From Planctomycetota bacterium (GTDB lineage: Bacteria; Planctomycetota; Planctomycetia; Pirellulales; Pirellulaceae), in contig JAHWKS010000269.1 of the NCBI GenBank assembly GCA_019347795.1, positions 1-7,150 on the forward strand: a stretch of 7,150 nucleotides of DNA, in the 5' to 3' direction. Under the pieces are notes generated by a model. That model searched no databases. It was not told where the DNA came from and saw only the letters and a program-made list of their open reading frames with translations. The position numbers and the translations under genes were made by a program. Positions within the stretch are counted from its first letter, which is position 1. Each line of letters starts with the position of its first letter. Below, one piece after another: positions 1-6,881 of the stretch.

Positions 1-219
1 GCCCTGGCGGCTGCCGGCACGGTAGTTCCGATGAACAACCAGCAGCTTGACAGCGTGACCAGCCTCGGCTCCGGCTTAATGCTCTGGGCCAACCTGCTGA
101 TCGTGCTTCCGCTGAGTTATCAGGCGATCCGCGCCTATCACGACTATTTTCGCCGGCTCGACGCAGGCGAGTTCCCCCGGCGCGGACCGGACGAAGTCAC
201 TGACCTGGCCGAAGGGTGA
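1..219 (+). CDS. C-terminal end of a membrane transporter, probably alanine/glycine:cation symporter (AGCS) family; 5' end outside the window
   Basis: The frame is open from the first base and ends at TGA 217-219. An internal ATG at 31 is not the real start, because the preceding codons (ALAAAGTVVP) read as continuous protein. The 72 visible residues hold one hydrophobic segment (about GLMLWANLLIVLPLSYQA), then a basic and acidic cytoplasmic tail with RAYHDYFRRLDAGEF. This arrangement, with a last membrane helix followed by an amphipathic tail containing YHDYF, resembles the C-terminus of sodium- or proton-coupled alanine/glycine symporters, which import small amino acids through the inner membrane. 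Only the last helix and tail are visible, so the family call is by resemblance. Another multi-pass transporter cannot be excluded. A 229-base gap separates it from the next gene, which has its own promoter, so it is probably a separate unit. Confidence 0.55.
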   Translation, partial: ALAAAGTVVPMNNQQLDSVTSLGSGLMLWANLLIVLPLSYQAIRAYHDYFRRLDAGEFPRRGPDEVTDLAEG

Positions 220-375
220 GAGCCGCCCCCCCCGCGACGACTAACGCGATAAGCCCACGCGATTTCTAACCGGCTTCCTGCAGCAAAATTGCGAGCAAGG
301 AGAATTGTGCGCAGTTTCTTCCGCGCGTGGGCGATTCGTCGCGGTGGTTACGTTCAAGCAAGCCCGGTTTTGTGC

Positions 376-404
376 TTGACGAAGCGCCGCAACGCCGATA
401 AGGT
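376..404 (+). promoter_or_regulatory. Predicted sigma70-type promoter of the arsR-cysteine desulfurase operon
   Basis: The -35 element TTGACG (376-381) matches the consensus at five of six bases. The -10 element TAAGGT (399-404) keeps the T, A and final T that matter most. The spacer is 17 bases, the preferred length. Transcription would start near 411, giving a leader of about 38 bases before the ATG at 449. The palindrome at 405-428 begins right after the -10, so a protein bound there would block the start site. The call is from sequence inspection only. Confidence 0.5.
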
Positions 405-428
405 ATTCGGAAAGTCGAATATCCGAAT
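405..428. promoter_or_regulatory. Imperfect 24-base palindrome, candidate ArsR-family operator
   Basis: The outer half-sites ATTCGGA (405-411) and TCCGAAT (422-428) are perfect inverted repeats. Folding the whole 24 bases about a centre between 416 and 417 gives 10 matched pairs of 12, with mismatches only at 412/421 and 414/419. The site lies between the predicted -10 and the arsR start, over the expected transcription start. ArsR/SmtB proteins are dimers that bind AT-rich imperfect dyads of about this size at their own promoters, so self-repression by the protein encoded at 449 is the natural reading. Binding is inferred, not shown. Confidence 0.55.
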
Positions 429-448
429 GACCGCTGGGGATTCAGGCA

Positions 449-841
449 ATGGTGCTGCACGATTCAAGCTCCGCTTCAGAGTTGCTAAAAGCCTTTTCCC
501 ACCCGACGCGGCTGGCGATCCTGCAGGAGCTTTTGACGGGACCGAAATGCGTCACCGATATGGAGGAATTGCTGCCGGCTCGCCAGGCCAATATCTCCCA
601 GCATTTGGCGGTGCTCCGCCACGCGAAGCTCGTGGATTACGCCCAGGATGGTTCGCTCCGTTGCTACTATCTGTGCCGGCCGAATCTGGTGGAAGACATG
701 CTCGCCCTTGTCGGCCGCAACGACCCCGTCGTCAAGCGCAGCGCCGAGGAGATTCAAAGAGACAAGCAGCGGCTTGCGAAAGCCCTCGTGAAGCCGAAGC
801 CATCCGTAAAGACCGACCGCCGCCGGTTGGCGAAGCGATGA
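449..841 (+). CDS. ArsR/SmtB-family winged-helix transcriptional repressor
   Basis: This is a cytoplasmic DNA-binding regulator of 130 residues, close to the usual ArsR length. The family signature LLKAFSHPTRLAILQELL lies at residues 12-29. The helix-turn-helix spans about 34-62, with recognition helix QANISQHLAVLRHA (46-59). The wing is about 64-77 (DYAQDGSLRCYYLCRP). The C-terminal 30 residues are strongly basic. Family members dissociate from DNA on binding a metal or on thiol modification. At the classical metal box (CVC in ArsR) this protein has C34-V-T, so only one cysteine is kept; C72 and C76 lie in the wing. The inducer therefore cannot be named: a metal, arsenite or a thiol/persulfide signal are all possible. 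The ATG at 449 has a modest ribosome site (GGGGA, 436-440). The stop overlaps the start of the desulfurase gene, so the two are surely co-transcribed and probably translationally coupled. Confidence 0.9.
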   Translation: MVLHDSSSASELLKAFSHPTRLAILQELLTGPKCVTDMEELLPARQANISQHLAVLRHAKLVDYAQDGSLRCYYLCRPNLVEDMLALVGRNDPVVKRSAEEIQRDKQRLAKALVKPKPSVKTDRRRLAKR

Positions 842-1986
842 GCCATCCCATTTACCTCGATTACAACGCCACGACCCCGTTGGCCGACGAGGTCGCTGCG
901 GCAATGTCCCAGCATCTCGCGGAGCCGTATGGCAACCCGTCTAGCTTGCACTGGGCAGGTCTTCCTGCCCGGGATGCGGTCGAGACCGCACGGTCGCAAG
1001 TGGCAGCGCTGCTCTGTTGCGATGCGACGGAGGTCGTCTTTACCTCAGGCGGAACGGAAGCGAACAACCACGCGATCAAGGGCCTGTTCTTCGCGCGGCA
1101 GGATTCCCGGCGTCCCTTTCATGTCATTACCAGCCGCATCGAGCATCCGGCAGTGCTGGAGCCATGCCGGTTCCTTGAACGCCTGGGGGCGGAGATTACG
1201 CGGCTTCGCGTCGATCGCTTTGGCATGGTCGACCCCGATGATGTACGGCGCGCGATCCGTCCGGACACGGGGCTTATCTCGATTATGCACGCCAATAACG
1301 AGGTCGGCACGATCCAGCCTTTGATCGACATCGCCGCGATAGCCCGAGAACGCGGCGTGTTGCTTCACACGGATGCGGCGCAAACGGTCGGCAAGATAAC
1401 CGTGGACGTCGAAGCGCTCGGCGTCGACCTGCTGTCGCTGGCGGGGCACAAGTTGTACGGGCCGAAGGGGGTCGGAGCACTCTTCATCCGCGAGGGAGTG
1501 GAGGTGGTGCCGCTGCTGCACGGCGCGGGGCACGAGGCCGGGCGCCGCGCAGGGACGGAGAATGTGTTGGAAATCGTAGGATTGGGCGCTGCTTGTGAAC
1601 TCGCCCGCACGTGGAGCGAAGACGCCTCGATCGTGGCTCTACGTGACGCTCTCTGGGATCTGCTGCAGGCGACGTTCGGCAACCAGGTCGTGCTTAATGG
1701 CCATCCCGATCGCCGCTTGCCGAATACGGTGAATGTCGGCTTCCGCGGCAAGATCGGCGGCGACATCCTGGCCAGAATGCCGGATGTGGCGGCTTCCACC
1801 GGCTCGGCCTGCCACGAGGGAAGCATGCACATCAGTCGCATACTCGTCGAAATGGGGACGCCGCGGGATGTCGCGTTGGGCGCCGTTCGTTTCAGCTTGG
1901 GGCGCGACACGACTGTGAATGAGATTCACGCCGTCGTGGAAATGCTCGTCCGCAATCTCGCGTCTGAGTCCGTAGCCGCCACCTAA
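838..1986 (+). CDS. Cysteine desulfurase, NifS/IscS type (PLP-dependent)
   Basis: This enzyme takes sulfur from L-cysteine, giving alanine and an enzyme-bound persulfide that feeds Fe-S clusters, thio-modified tRNA or sulfur cofactors. The 382 residues match the family length. The N-terminus IYLDYNATTPL is typical. H103 (in SRIEHPAVLE) stacks on the cofactor; D179 and Q182 (HTDAAQ) contact the PLP ring; K205 in AGHKLYGPKG is the Schiff-base lysine; C325 in STGSACHEG is the persulfide cysteine on the mobile loop; R351 in VRFSLG binds the substrate carboxylate. All key residues are present, so it should be active. The same frame stays open upstream to 289, but those codons overlap arsR and show no family similarity, so the ATG at 838, overlapping the arsR stop as ATGA, is the start. 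No scaffold (IscU, SufU) or other Fe-S assembly gene lies in the window, so it is probably not the housekeeping enzyme. Its sulfur acceptor is unknown. Confidence 0.93.
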   Translation: MSHPIYLDYNATTPLADEVAAAMSQHLAEPYGNPSSLHWAGLPARDAVETARSQVAALLCCDATEVVFTSGGTEANNHAIKGLFFARQDSRRPFHVITSRIEHPAVLEPCRFLERLGAEITRLRVDRFGMVDPDDVRRAIRPDTGLISIMHANNEVGTIQPLIDIAAIARERGVLLHTDAAQTVGKITVDVEALGVDLLSLAGHKLYGPKGVGALFIREGVEVVPLLHGAGHEAGRRAGTENVLEIVGLGAACELARTWSEDASIVALRDALWDLLQATFGNQVVLNGHPDRRLPNTVNVGFRGKIGGDILARMPDVAASTGSACHEGSMHISRILVEMGTPRDVALGAVRFSLGRDTTVNEIHAVVEMLVRNLASESVAAT

Positions 1987-2021
1987 ACGCCAAGGAGCCG
2001 TCCGCCTGTGGGGCATCGATC

Positions 2022-2027
2022 AGGAGG
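2022..2027 (+). promoter_or_regulatory. Ribosome binding site that fixes the start of the PSCyt/PSD1 gene
   Basis: AGGAGG, a perfect Shine-Dalgarno core, ends 7 bases before the ATG at 2035. The longer in-frame option, a GTG at 2008, has the site inside its own coding sequence and would put GHRSGGSL in front of the signal peptide, so 2035 is preferred. Confidence 0.75.
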
Positions 2028-2034
2028 TTCGCTG

Positions 2035-4404
2035 ATGACGAAGAAGAGCCGCGATAGTTTCGGCGCCAGGATTGCGGATGCGATGCTGAACGGCCGGCGC
2101 CTTGCCCTGATCACCGCAATTGTGGTTGAGTCGCTCTTGCACTCAGCGCCTCCGGTGCTGAATGCCCAGGAACCGGGAACTCTCTTCGAGCGGCGCATCG
2201 CCTCGATCCTTTCGGATAGGTGCGCCAGTTGCCACAACCCGGAGAAACGGGAAGGCGGCCTGGACGTGACAAGCCGGGATTCGCTGCTCAAAGGGGGCGA
2301 CAGCGGACCGGCCATCACGCCAGGCAACGCGGATGAGAGTTGGCTGCTGGACATCGTTGCCGGCGACGAGCCCGAGATGCCGAAAAACGCGACGCCGCTT
2401 ACGGGGGAGGAGTTGGCGGACCTGAGGGATTGGATTGAAACCGGCGCCGAGTGGCCGGACGGGATTCAGGTGACGGCGCAGTTGTGGTCCTTGCGCCCGG
2501 TGGTAAGGCCGGCGGTTCCTTCCGTAAAAGACTCCGAACGGATCGCAACGCCGATCGACGCATTCATTCTTCGGCGCCTCGAAGAGGAAGGCCTAAATCC
2601 GGCGCCGCGGGCCGAGCGGCTCACGTTGATTCGCCGGGCGACGTTCGACTTGCACGGCTTGCCTCCGACGCCGGAGGAGATCGACGACTTCCTTTCGGAT
2701 GCATCGCCCAACGCCTTCGCCAAAGTTGTTGATCGCTTGCTCAAGTCGCCCCGCTACGGGGAACGCTGGGGCCGCCATTGGCTCGATCTGGCCAGTTACG
2801 CCGACTCCCATGGATTCGAGCTGGACTATCCCCGCCCCTATGCCTGGCGCTATCGCGATTACGTCATTCAGGCATTCAATGACGACAAGCCATACGACGA
2901 GTTCCTCCAGGAACAGTTGGCGGGCGACATACTTTACCCCCGTGAGCCGTCCGCCGTGATCGCCACGGGATTCCTGTCGGCCGGGCCGTGGGATTACTCC
3001 GGCTTTGTTACGGCCATTCAAGGAACGGCCGCCAGCCGAGGCACGCGGCTGCAGGACCTCGACAACATGCTCACCACCGTCATGACGACCACGGTCGGTT
3101 TGACGGTCGGGTGTGCGAAGTGCCACGACCACAAATTCGATCCGATTCCACAGCGGGACTATTACAGCCTTCAGGCCGTCTTCGCCGGCGTCCGTCGCGG
3201 GGACCGGATCATCCGGGGACGCGCGACGGAAGAGCAGGCGCGCCGGATGGCGCAGATCCGGCTCGACATTCACAAGAAGCGGATCGGCGTGGCCGAGATC
3301 GATGCGCGGGCGCCCAAGGATCGCACCGAAGAGATGGATCAAAACCGGGCCAGGCTGCAAGAGGAAATTGCGGTGCTGGAGGCCGAATATGCGGAATTCC
3401 CTGAGGCAGAATTGACGTATGCCGTGATTCCGGAGACTCCTCCGGCAACTCACATCCTGAGTCGAGGGGACACCGAGTCGCCGCTCGACGAAGTCGCTCC
3501 CGCGGCCTTGTCTGCCGTCGGCAGCCTTCCAGCCAAGTTGACCGGCGCCGATGCTCCGGAAGGAGCTCGCCGCCTCGCCCTGGCCCGCTGGCTCACCGAT
3601 CCCGCCAACCCGCTAACAGCGCGTGTGATGGCCAACCGCCTGTGGCAACGTCACTTCGGCCGGGGCATTGTGGGCACGCCTGGAGATTTTGGCTTCAATG
3701 GGGAGCATCCTTCGCATCCTGACTTGCTGGACTGGCTGGCGACGGAGTTCCAGAAGCGGCACTGGTCGATCAAGGCGATGCACCGTCTGATCATGCTCAG
3801 CAGCACGTATCAGCAATCGTCGCAGCACGACGAGAAGGCGGCTGCGGCCGATTCCGGCAATCGCTTGTTGTGGCGAATGAACCGCAGGCGATTGTCGGCG
3901 GAGGAGGTGCGCGACTCCATCCTGGCAGTGAGCGGAGAACTCGACCTGACGATGGGCGGGCCTGCCGATCAGCCGTTTCGCTTCCAGTTCCGAAAGTCTC
4001 CCATCTATGACTATCTCGATGCGACGGAACGTCCCGAGCGCTCACGGCGATCGATCTACAACTTCATCGTACGGAGCACTCCGGATCCCTTCATGGACGT
4101 GTTGGATTTTCCCGTCCCTGCGAGCTGCACGCCGGCCCGCAGTTCCACCAACACCCCATTGCAGTCGTTGTCGCTGCTCAACGATCCCTTCGTAATCCGC
4201 CAGGCGGATCAGTTTGCCGCACGCCTGGCCGATGCGCATCCGCACGATGTCCCTGCGCAGGTGAACATGGCCTACCGGCTGGCGCTGGGGCGCGAGCCCT
4301 TGCCGGAGGAGGTGGATCGCGCGGAGCTGTTCATCGGCCGGCGTCAGTTGATCCAGTTCTGCCGAGTGCTCTTCAATACCAACGAATTTCTCTACGTCGA
4401 TTGA
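2035..4404 (+). CDS. Secreted PSCyt1-PSCyt2-PSD1 protein (DUF1549/DUF1553) with two CxxCH haem motifs
   Basis: A large exported protein of 789 residues whose family is expanded in Planctomycetes and Verrucomicrobia; no biochemical role is firmly established. Residues 1-44 form a Sec-type signal peptide: basic start, hydrophobic [13 protein letters not shown], probable cut after VLNA before Q45. PSCyt1 (about 50-140) carries CASCH (C63, C66, H67), a c-type haem attachment motif, with M115 in PEMP as a possible axial ligand. PSCyt2/DUF1549 (about 170-385) contains [17 protein letters not shown], the [17 protein letters not shown] block and a second motif [12 protein letters not shown] (C360, C363, H364). 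Residues 395-455 are highly charged and probably coiled coil. PSD1/DUF1553 (about 510-789) includes [20 protein letters not shown] and ends in the typical NTNEFLYVD. No PA14 or LamG insertion is seen, so this is a compact form. The DUF1501 gene follows after 34 bases, the usual partner. A redox or polymer-related extracytoplasmic role is inference. Confidence 0.92.
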   Translation: MTKKSRDSFGARIADAMLNGRRLALITAIVVESLLHSAPPVLNAQEPGTLFERRIASILSDRCASCHNPEKREGGLDVTSRDSLLKGGDSGPAITPGNADESWLLDIVAGDEPEMPKNATPLTGEELADLRDWIETGAEWPDGIQVTAQLWSLRPVVRPAVPSVKDSERIATPIDAFILRRLEEEGLNPAPRAERLTLIRRATFDLHGLPPTPEEIDDFLSDASPNAFAKVVDRLLKSPRYGERWGRHWLDLASYADSHGFELDYPRPYAWRYRDYVIQAFNDDKPYDEFLQEQLAGDILYPREPSAVIATGFLSAGPWDYSGFVTAIQGTAASRGTRLQDLDNMLTTVMTTTVGLTVGCAKCHDHKFDPIPQRDYYSLQAVFAGVRRGDRIIRGRATEEQARRMAQIRLDIHKKRIGVAEIDARAPKDRTEEMDQNRARLQEEIAVLEAEYAEFPEAELTYAVIPETPPATHILSRGDTESPLDEVAPAALSAVGSLPAKLTGADAPEGARRLALARWLTDPANPLTARVMANRLWQRHFGRGIVGTPGDFGFNGEHPSHPDLLDWLATEFQKRHWSIKAMHRLIMLSSTYQQSSQHDEKAAAADSGNRLLWRMNRRRLSAEEVRDSILAVSGELDLTMGGPADQPFRFQFRKSPIYDYLDATERPERSRRSIYNFIVRSTPDPFMDVLDFPVPASCTPARSSTNTPLQSLSLLNDPFVIRQADQFAARLADAHPHDVPAQVNMAYRLALGREPLPEEVDRAELFIGRRQLIQFCRVLFNTNEFLYVD

Positions 4405-4426
4405 CGCGCCGCGGCGCCGTCGGATG

Positions 4427-4432
4427 AAGGAG
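4427..4432 (+). promoter_or_regulatory. Ribosome binding site that fixes the start of the DUF1501 gene
   Basis: AAGGAG ends 6 bases before the ATG at 4439. An earlier in-frame ATG at 4424 would make this site part of the coding sequence (MKEIT) and has no comparable site of its own, so 4439 is the better start. Confidence 0.7.
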
Positions 4433-4438
4433 ATCACC

Positions 4439-5905
4439 ATGCCGGATTATCGACACACCGATCACCGGCCGCGTCTGTTTGACCGGCGCAGCTTTCTGTG
4501 GACGGTGGGCGGCGGCTTCGGCGGAATGGCTCTGTCCGCGCTATTGGCCGAGGAGCAATCCGCGCTTGCCGCCCGCGAAGGTGGGCGCCGCTCGGCCGAC
4601 ACGGCCCCGCACGTCGAGCCAAAGGCGAAACAGGTCATCCAAATCTTCGTCAGCGGCGGGATGAGCCACATCGACACGTTCGACTACAAGCCGGAGCTAT
4701 TCCGGCGCGCCGGAAAGGAGTTCGAGCCCGGCGGGAAGGTCGAGTTGTTTGAAAGCATTCCCGGAAAGATTCAGCCGAGCAACTGGCCATTCCGGCAGCA
4801 GGGCGAGTGCGGGCGGTGGATTTCCGCGCTGTTCCCGCACCTGGGGAGCTGCGTGGATGACATGTGCTTTATTCACTCCATGGTTTCCAAGAGCAACGTT
4901 CACGGTCCGGCGCTGTTCATGATGAACTCGGGCTTCGTCCTTCCAGGCTTTCCGTCGATGGGATCGTGGGTGACGTACGGCCTCGGGACGGAAAACCGGA
5001 ACCTGCCGGCGTTTGTCGTGCTTCCGGATCCTCGCGGCTTTCCCATGAACGGCCCCATCAACTGGGGCGCCGGCTTTCTCCCGGCCACCTACCAAGGGGC
5101 AGCCTTGGCCACGCGCCCCGGCGCCCCGCCGATTCATAATCTGTTCCCGCCGAACGATGCGCGTCTCTCTGAAGACAGCGAACGCGACGCATTCCAGCTC
5201 CTGAACACGTTGAATGCGGAGCACGCCCGCCAGCGTCCCGGCGACAGCGAACTGGAAGCGAGGATCAACTCCTATGAACTGGCCGCCCGCCTCCAATTAT
5301 CCGCGCCGGAAGCCGTTGACCTTTCCCAGGAGACCGAGGCGGTGCATCGGCTCTATGGGATCGACGACCACGTAACAGCCCCTACGGTTCGACAGTGCCT
5401 GATGGCTCGGCGGCTCATCGAGCGCGGCGTGCGGTTCGTCCAGGTCTGGTCGGGGGCGCTGAACGCGGGATTCCCCCGTCAGAACTGGGATGGTCACGAG
5501 AACACGGTCGACAATCACGGGCGCGAGGCGAAGCGATTTGATCAGCCGGTGGCCGCCTTGCTCAAGGACCTCAAGGCCAAGGGACTGCTTGACGAGACGC
5601 TTGTGATCTGCACGTCCGAGTTCGGACGGATGTGCTGCTCGCAGTGGGGGAAGGGCCGCGACCATAACCCGTTCGCCTTCACGTCGTGGCTGGCCGGCGG
5701 GGGGATCAAGGGAGGCGCCGCGTACGGCGAAAGCGATGAGTTTGCCTACAAGACCGTCAAGGATCCCGTCTACTGCTACGACCTGCACGCGACGGCATTG
5801 CACCTGCTCGGAATCGACCATACGAAGCTGACGTACCGGCACAACGGAACCGATCGCAGGCTGACCGACGTGCACGGCCACGTAATCCAAGATGTTTTAG
5901 GCTGA
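4439..5905 (+). CDS. DUF1501 protein, Tat-exported, alkaline phosphatase/sulfatase-like fold
   Basis: The 488-residue product starts with a twin-arginine signal: FDRRSFLW (R16, R17) followed by the hydrophobic WTVGGGFGGMALSALLA, so it should be exported folded, often a sign of a metal or cofactor loaded in the cytoplasm. The DUF1501 family belongs to the alkaline phosphatase-like superfamily. Visible family blocks are IFVSGGMSHIDTFDYKPEL (69-87), DDMCFIHSMVSKSNVHGPA (140-158), WDGHEN (350-355), SEFGR (393-397), GRDHNPFAFTSWLAGGGIKGG (406-426) and the ending TDRRLTDVHGHVIQDVLG. D79, D351, H353, E394, D408 and H409 are plausible metal or catalytic positions by analogy; their role is not proven here. 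Where many relatives read EFGRTP or EFGRMP, this protein has EFGR-M398-C399-C400. It lies 34 bases after the PSCyt/PSD1 gene, its usual genomic partner, and the two are probably one functional unit. The true substrate is unknown. Confidence 0.92.
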   Translation: MPDYRHTDHRPRLFDRRSFLWTVGGGFGGMALSALLAEEQSALAAREGGRRSADTAPHVEPKAKQVIQIFVSGGMSHIDTFDYKPELFRRAGKEFEPGGKVELFESIPGKIQPSNWPFRQQGECGRWISALFPHLGSCVDDMCFIHSMVSKSNVHGPALFMMNSGFVLPGFPSMGSWVTYGLGTENRNLPAFVVLPDPRGFPMNGPINWGAGFLPATYQGAALATRPGAPPIHNLFPPNDARLSEDSERDAFQLLNTLNAEHARQRPGDSELEARINSYELAARLQLSAPEAVDLSQETEAVHRLYGIDDHVTAPTVRQCLMARRLIERGVRFVQVWSGALNAGFPRQNWDGHENTVDNHGREAKRFDQPVAALLKDLKAKGLLDETLVICTSEFGRMCCSQWGKGRDHNPFAFTSWLAGGGIKGGAAYGESDEFAYKTVKDPVYCYDLHATALHLLGIDHTKLTYRHNGTDRRLTDVHGHVIQDVLG

Positions 5906-5929
5906 TCTCTTCCCAGCAAGCTTGGTCGT

Positions 5930-6793
5930 GTGAACAGGGCGTCTTACATCCTCATGGCCGTCCCGGCGGGCGCATACCTGCTATTGTTCCTCTTGGAGCG
6001 ATGGCTTCCGCTCCGGGCCGCCACGCGCAGACTATGGCGGCGCCTGCTGGTGAACGTTGCAATTTCGGCCTTGGCTTTCGGCGCGGCGGCGATTTTCGTA
6101 CGTCCCGCCGCCTCCTATGCGCTGGGTTTCGCAGAAAGCTCCGTCGGCCTGTTGCCTCTATTCGACTTGCCCGGTCCCGTCGCGTTCGTGCTCGGGTTTC
6201 TCGCAATGGATCTGTCGTTTTATTATTGGCACCTCGCCAACCACCGAGTTCCCCTGCTGTGGCGATTCCACAACGTTCACCATATCGACCCGGATCTGGA
6301 CGTGACCACCGCGTTTCGGTTTCATCCTGGGGAGATTGCGCTCTCGGCCGGCTTTCGTATCGTGCAGGTGCTGGCGATCGGGCCCACTTTGGCGGTCTAT
6401 GCGACGTACGAGTTGGTTTTCTTGCTAAATACGATTTTTCACCACAGCAATCTTCGTCTGCCCGTGCGAGGCGAGCGAATACTGAACCTGCTGCTCGTAA
6501 CGCCCCGCATGCACGGCATCCACCACTCGCAGTTCCACGACGAAACAGACTCGAACTTCTCCACGGTCTTCCCCTGGTGGGACCGGATCCACCACACCCT
6601 GCGGCTTAACGTTCCGCAGCAAGCGATTGTCATCGGCGTCCCTGGCTACGAAGACGACGGCGACCACGGATTTGCAAGCGCGTTTCTACTTCCGTTTCGT
6701 AGGCAACGGGACTATTGGCGAAAAAAGAACGGGGACGAAATGGAAACTCGGCCGCAAAGGTCGACCGGTTCGCGGAGCCAAATGTCGGAATAG
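5930..6793 (+). CDS. Sterol desaturase/fatty acid hydroxylase superfamily membrane di-iron enzyme
   Basis: An integral membrane oxygenase of about 287 residues. Hydrophobic segments lie near residues 7-25, 41-57, 83-100 and 135-171. The eight-histidine di-iron signature is complete: HLANH (H101, H105), HNVHH (H114, H117, H118) and HGIHH (H195, H198, H199), with supporting H132 (FHPGE), H171/H172 (FHHSNL) and H203 (FHDETDSNFS). Members use O2 to hydroxylate or desaturate sterols, fatty acids or carotenoids, with the active site on the cytoplasmic side; the substrate here cannot be read. The domain ends near residue 263 (LPFRRQRDYWR); a polar tail of about 24 residues follows. The start is uncertain: the GTG at 5930 has no clear ribosome site, and an in-frame ATG at 5954 (MAVPAGAYLLLF) is a reasonable alternative that keeps the first helix. 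It begins 24 bases after the DUF1501 stop, so it is probably co-transcribed. Confidence 0.9.
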   Translation: MNRASYILMAVPAGAYLLLFLLERWLPLRAATRRLWRRLLVNVAISALAFGAAAIFVRPAASYALGFAESSVGLLPLFDLPGPVAFVLGFLAMDLSFYYWHLANHRVPLLWRFHNVHHIDPDLDVTTAFRFHPGEIALSAGFRIVQVLAIGPTLAVYATYELVFLLNTIFHHSNLRLPVRGERILNLLLVTPRMHGIHHSQFHDETDSNFSTVFPWWDRIHHTLRLNVPQQAIVIGVPGYEDDGDHGFASAFLLPFRRQRDYWRKKNGDEMETRPQRSTGSRSQMSE

Positions 6794-6795
6794 AC

Positions 6796-6881
6796 GACCG
6801 GTCTGCTCCGGAGCGGCGCCGCTTAGATGTCGCCGCACTGGTTATTCAACTCACATCGGCGTTTAACGCCACAGGCGCCTG
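6796..6881. repeat. Cluster of short palindromes downstream of the hydroxylase; possible weak terminator region
   Basis: Five palindromes fall in 86 bases: GACCGGTC (6796-6803), GCTCCGGAGC (6805-6814), AGCGGCGCCGCT (6812-6823), GGCGTTTAACGCC (6858-6870) and CAGGCGCCTG (6872-6881). A hairpin with stem GCGGCG (6813-6818) and CGCCGC (6831-6836) and a 12-base loop can also form. No run of T follows, so a classical intrinsic terminator is not seen. The position just after the last gene of the run, and possibly before a convergent gene, suits transcription termination or processing. Confidence 0.35.

Noticed and set aside
226..233. Run of eight C after the transporter stop
   Set aside because: A homopolymer without other structure; it could be a sequencing-length error site but nothing depends on it, as it lies outside any gene.
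253..332. Nine-base inverted repeat GCCCACGCG (253-261) and CGCGTGGGC (324-332)
   Set aside because: The 62-base loop is too long for a terminator, there is no T run, and a match of this length is not surprising in GC-rich DNA of this size.
289..837. N-terminal extension of the cysteine desulfurase frame back to an ATG at 289
   Set aside because: The extra 183 codons overlap arsR in another frame, show no desulfurase similarity and are rich in Arg and Pro as expected for an out-of-frame reading. The family N-terminus IYLDYNATTPL begins four residues after the ATG at 838.
2593..3453. Long minus-strand open frame (286 codons) opposite the PSCyt/PSD1 gene
   Set aside because: It is antisense to a strongly conserved coding region, has no recognisable domain and is explained by the GC-rich codon pattern of the + strand gene.
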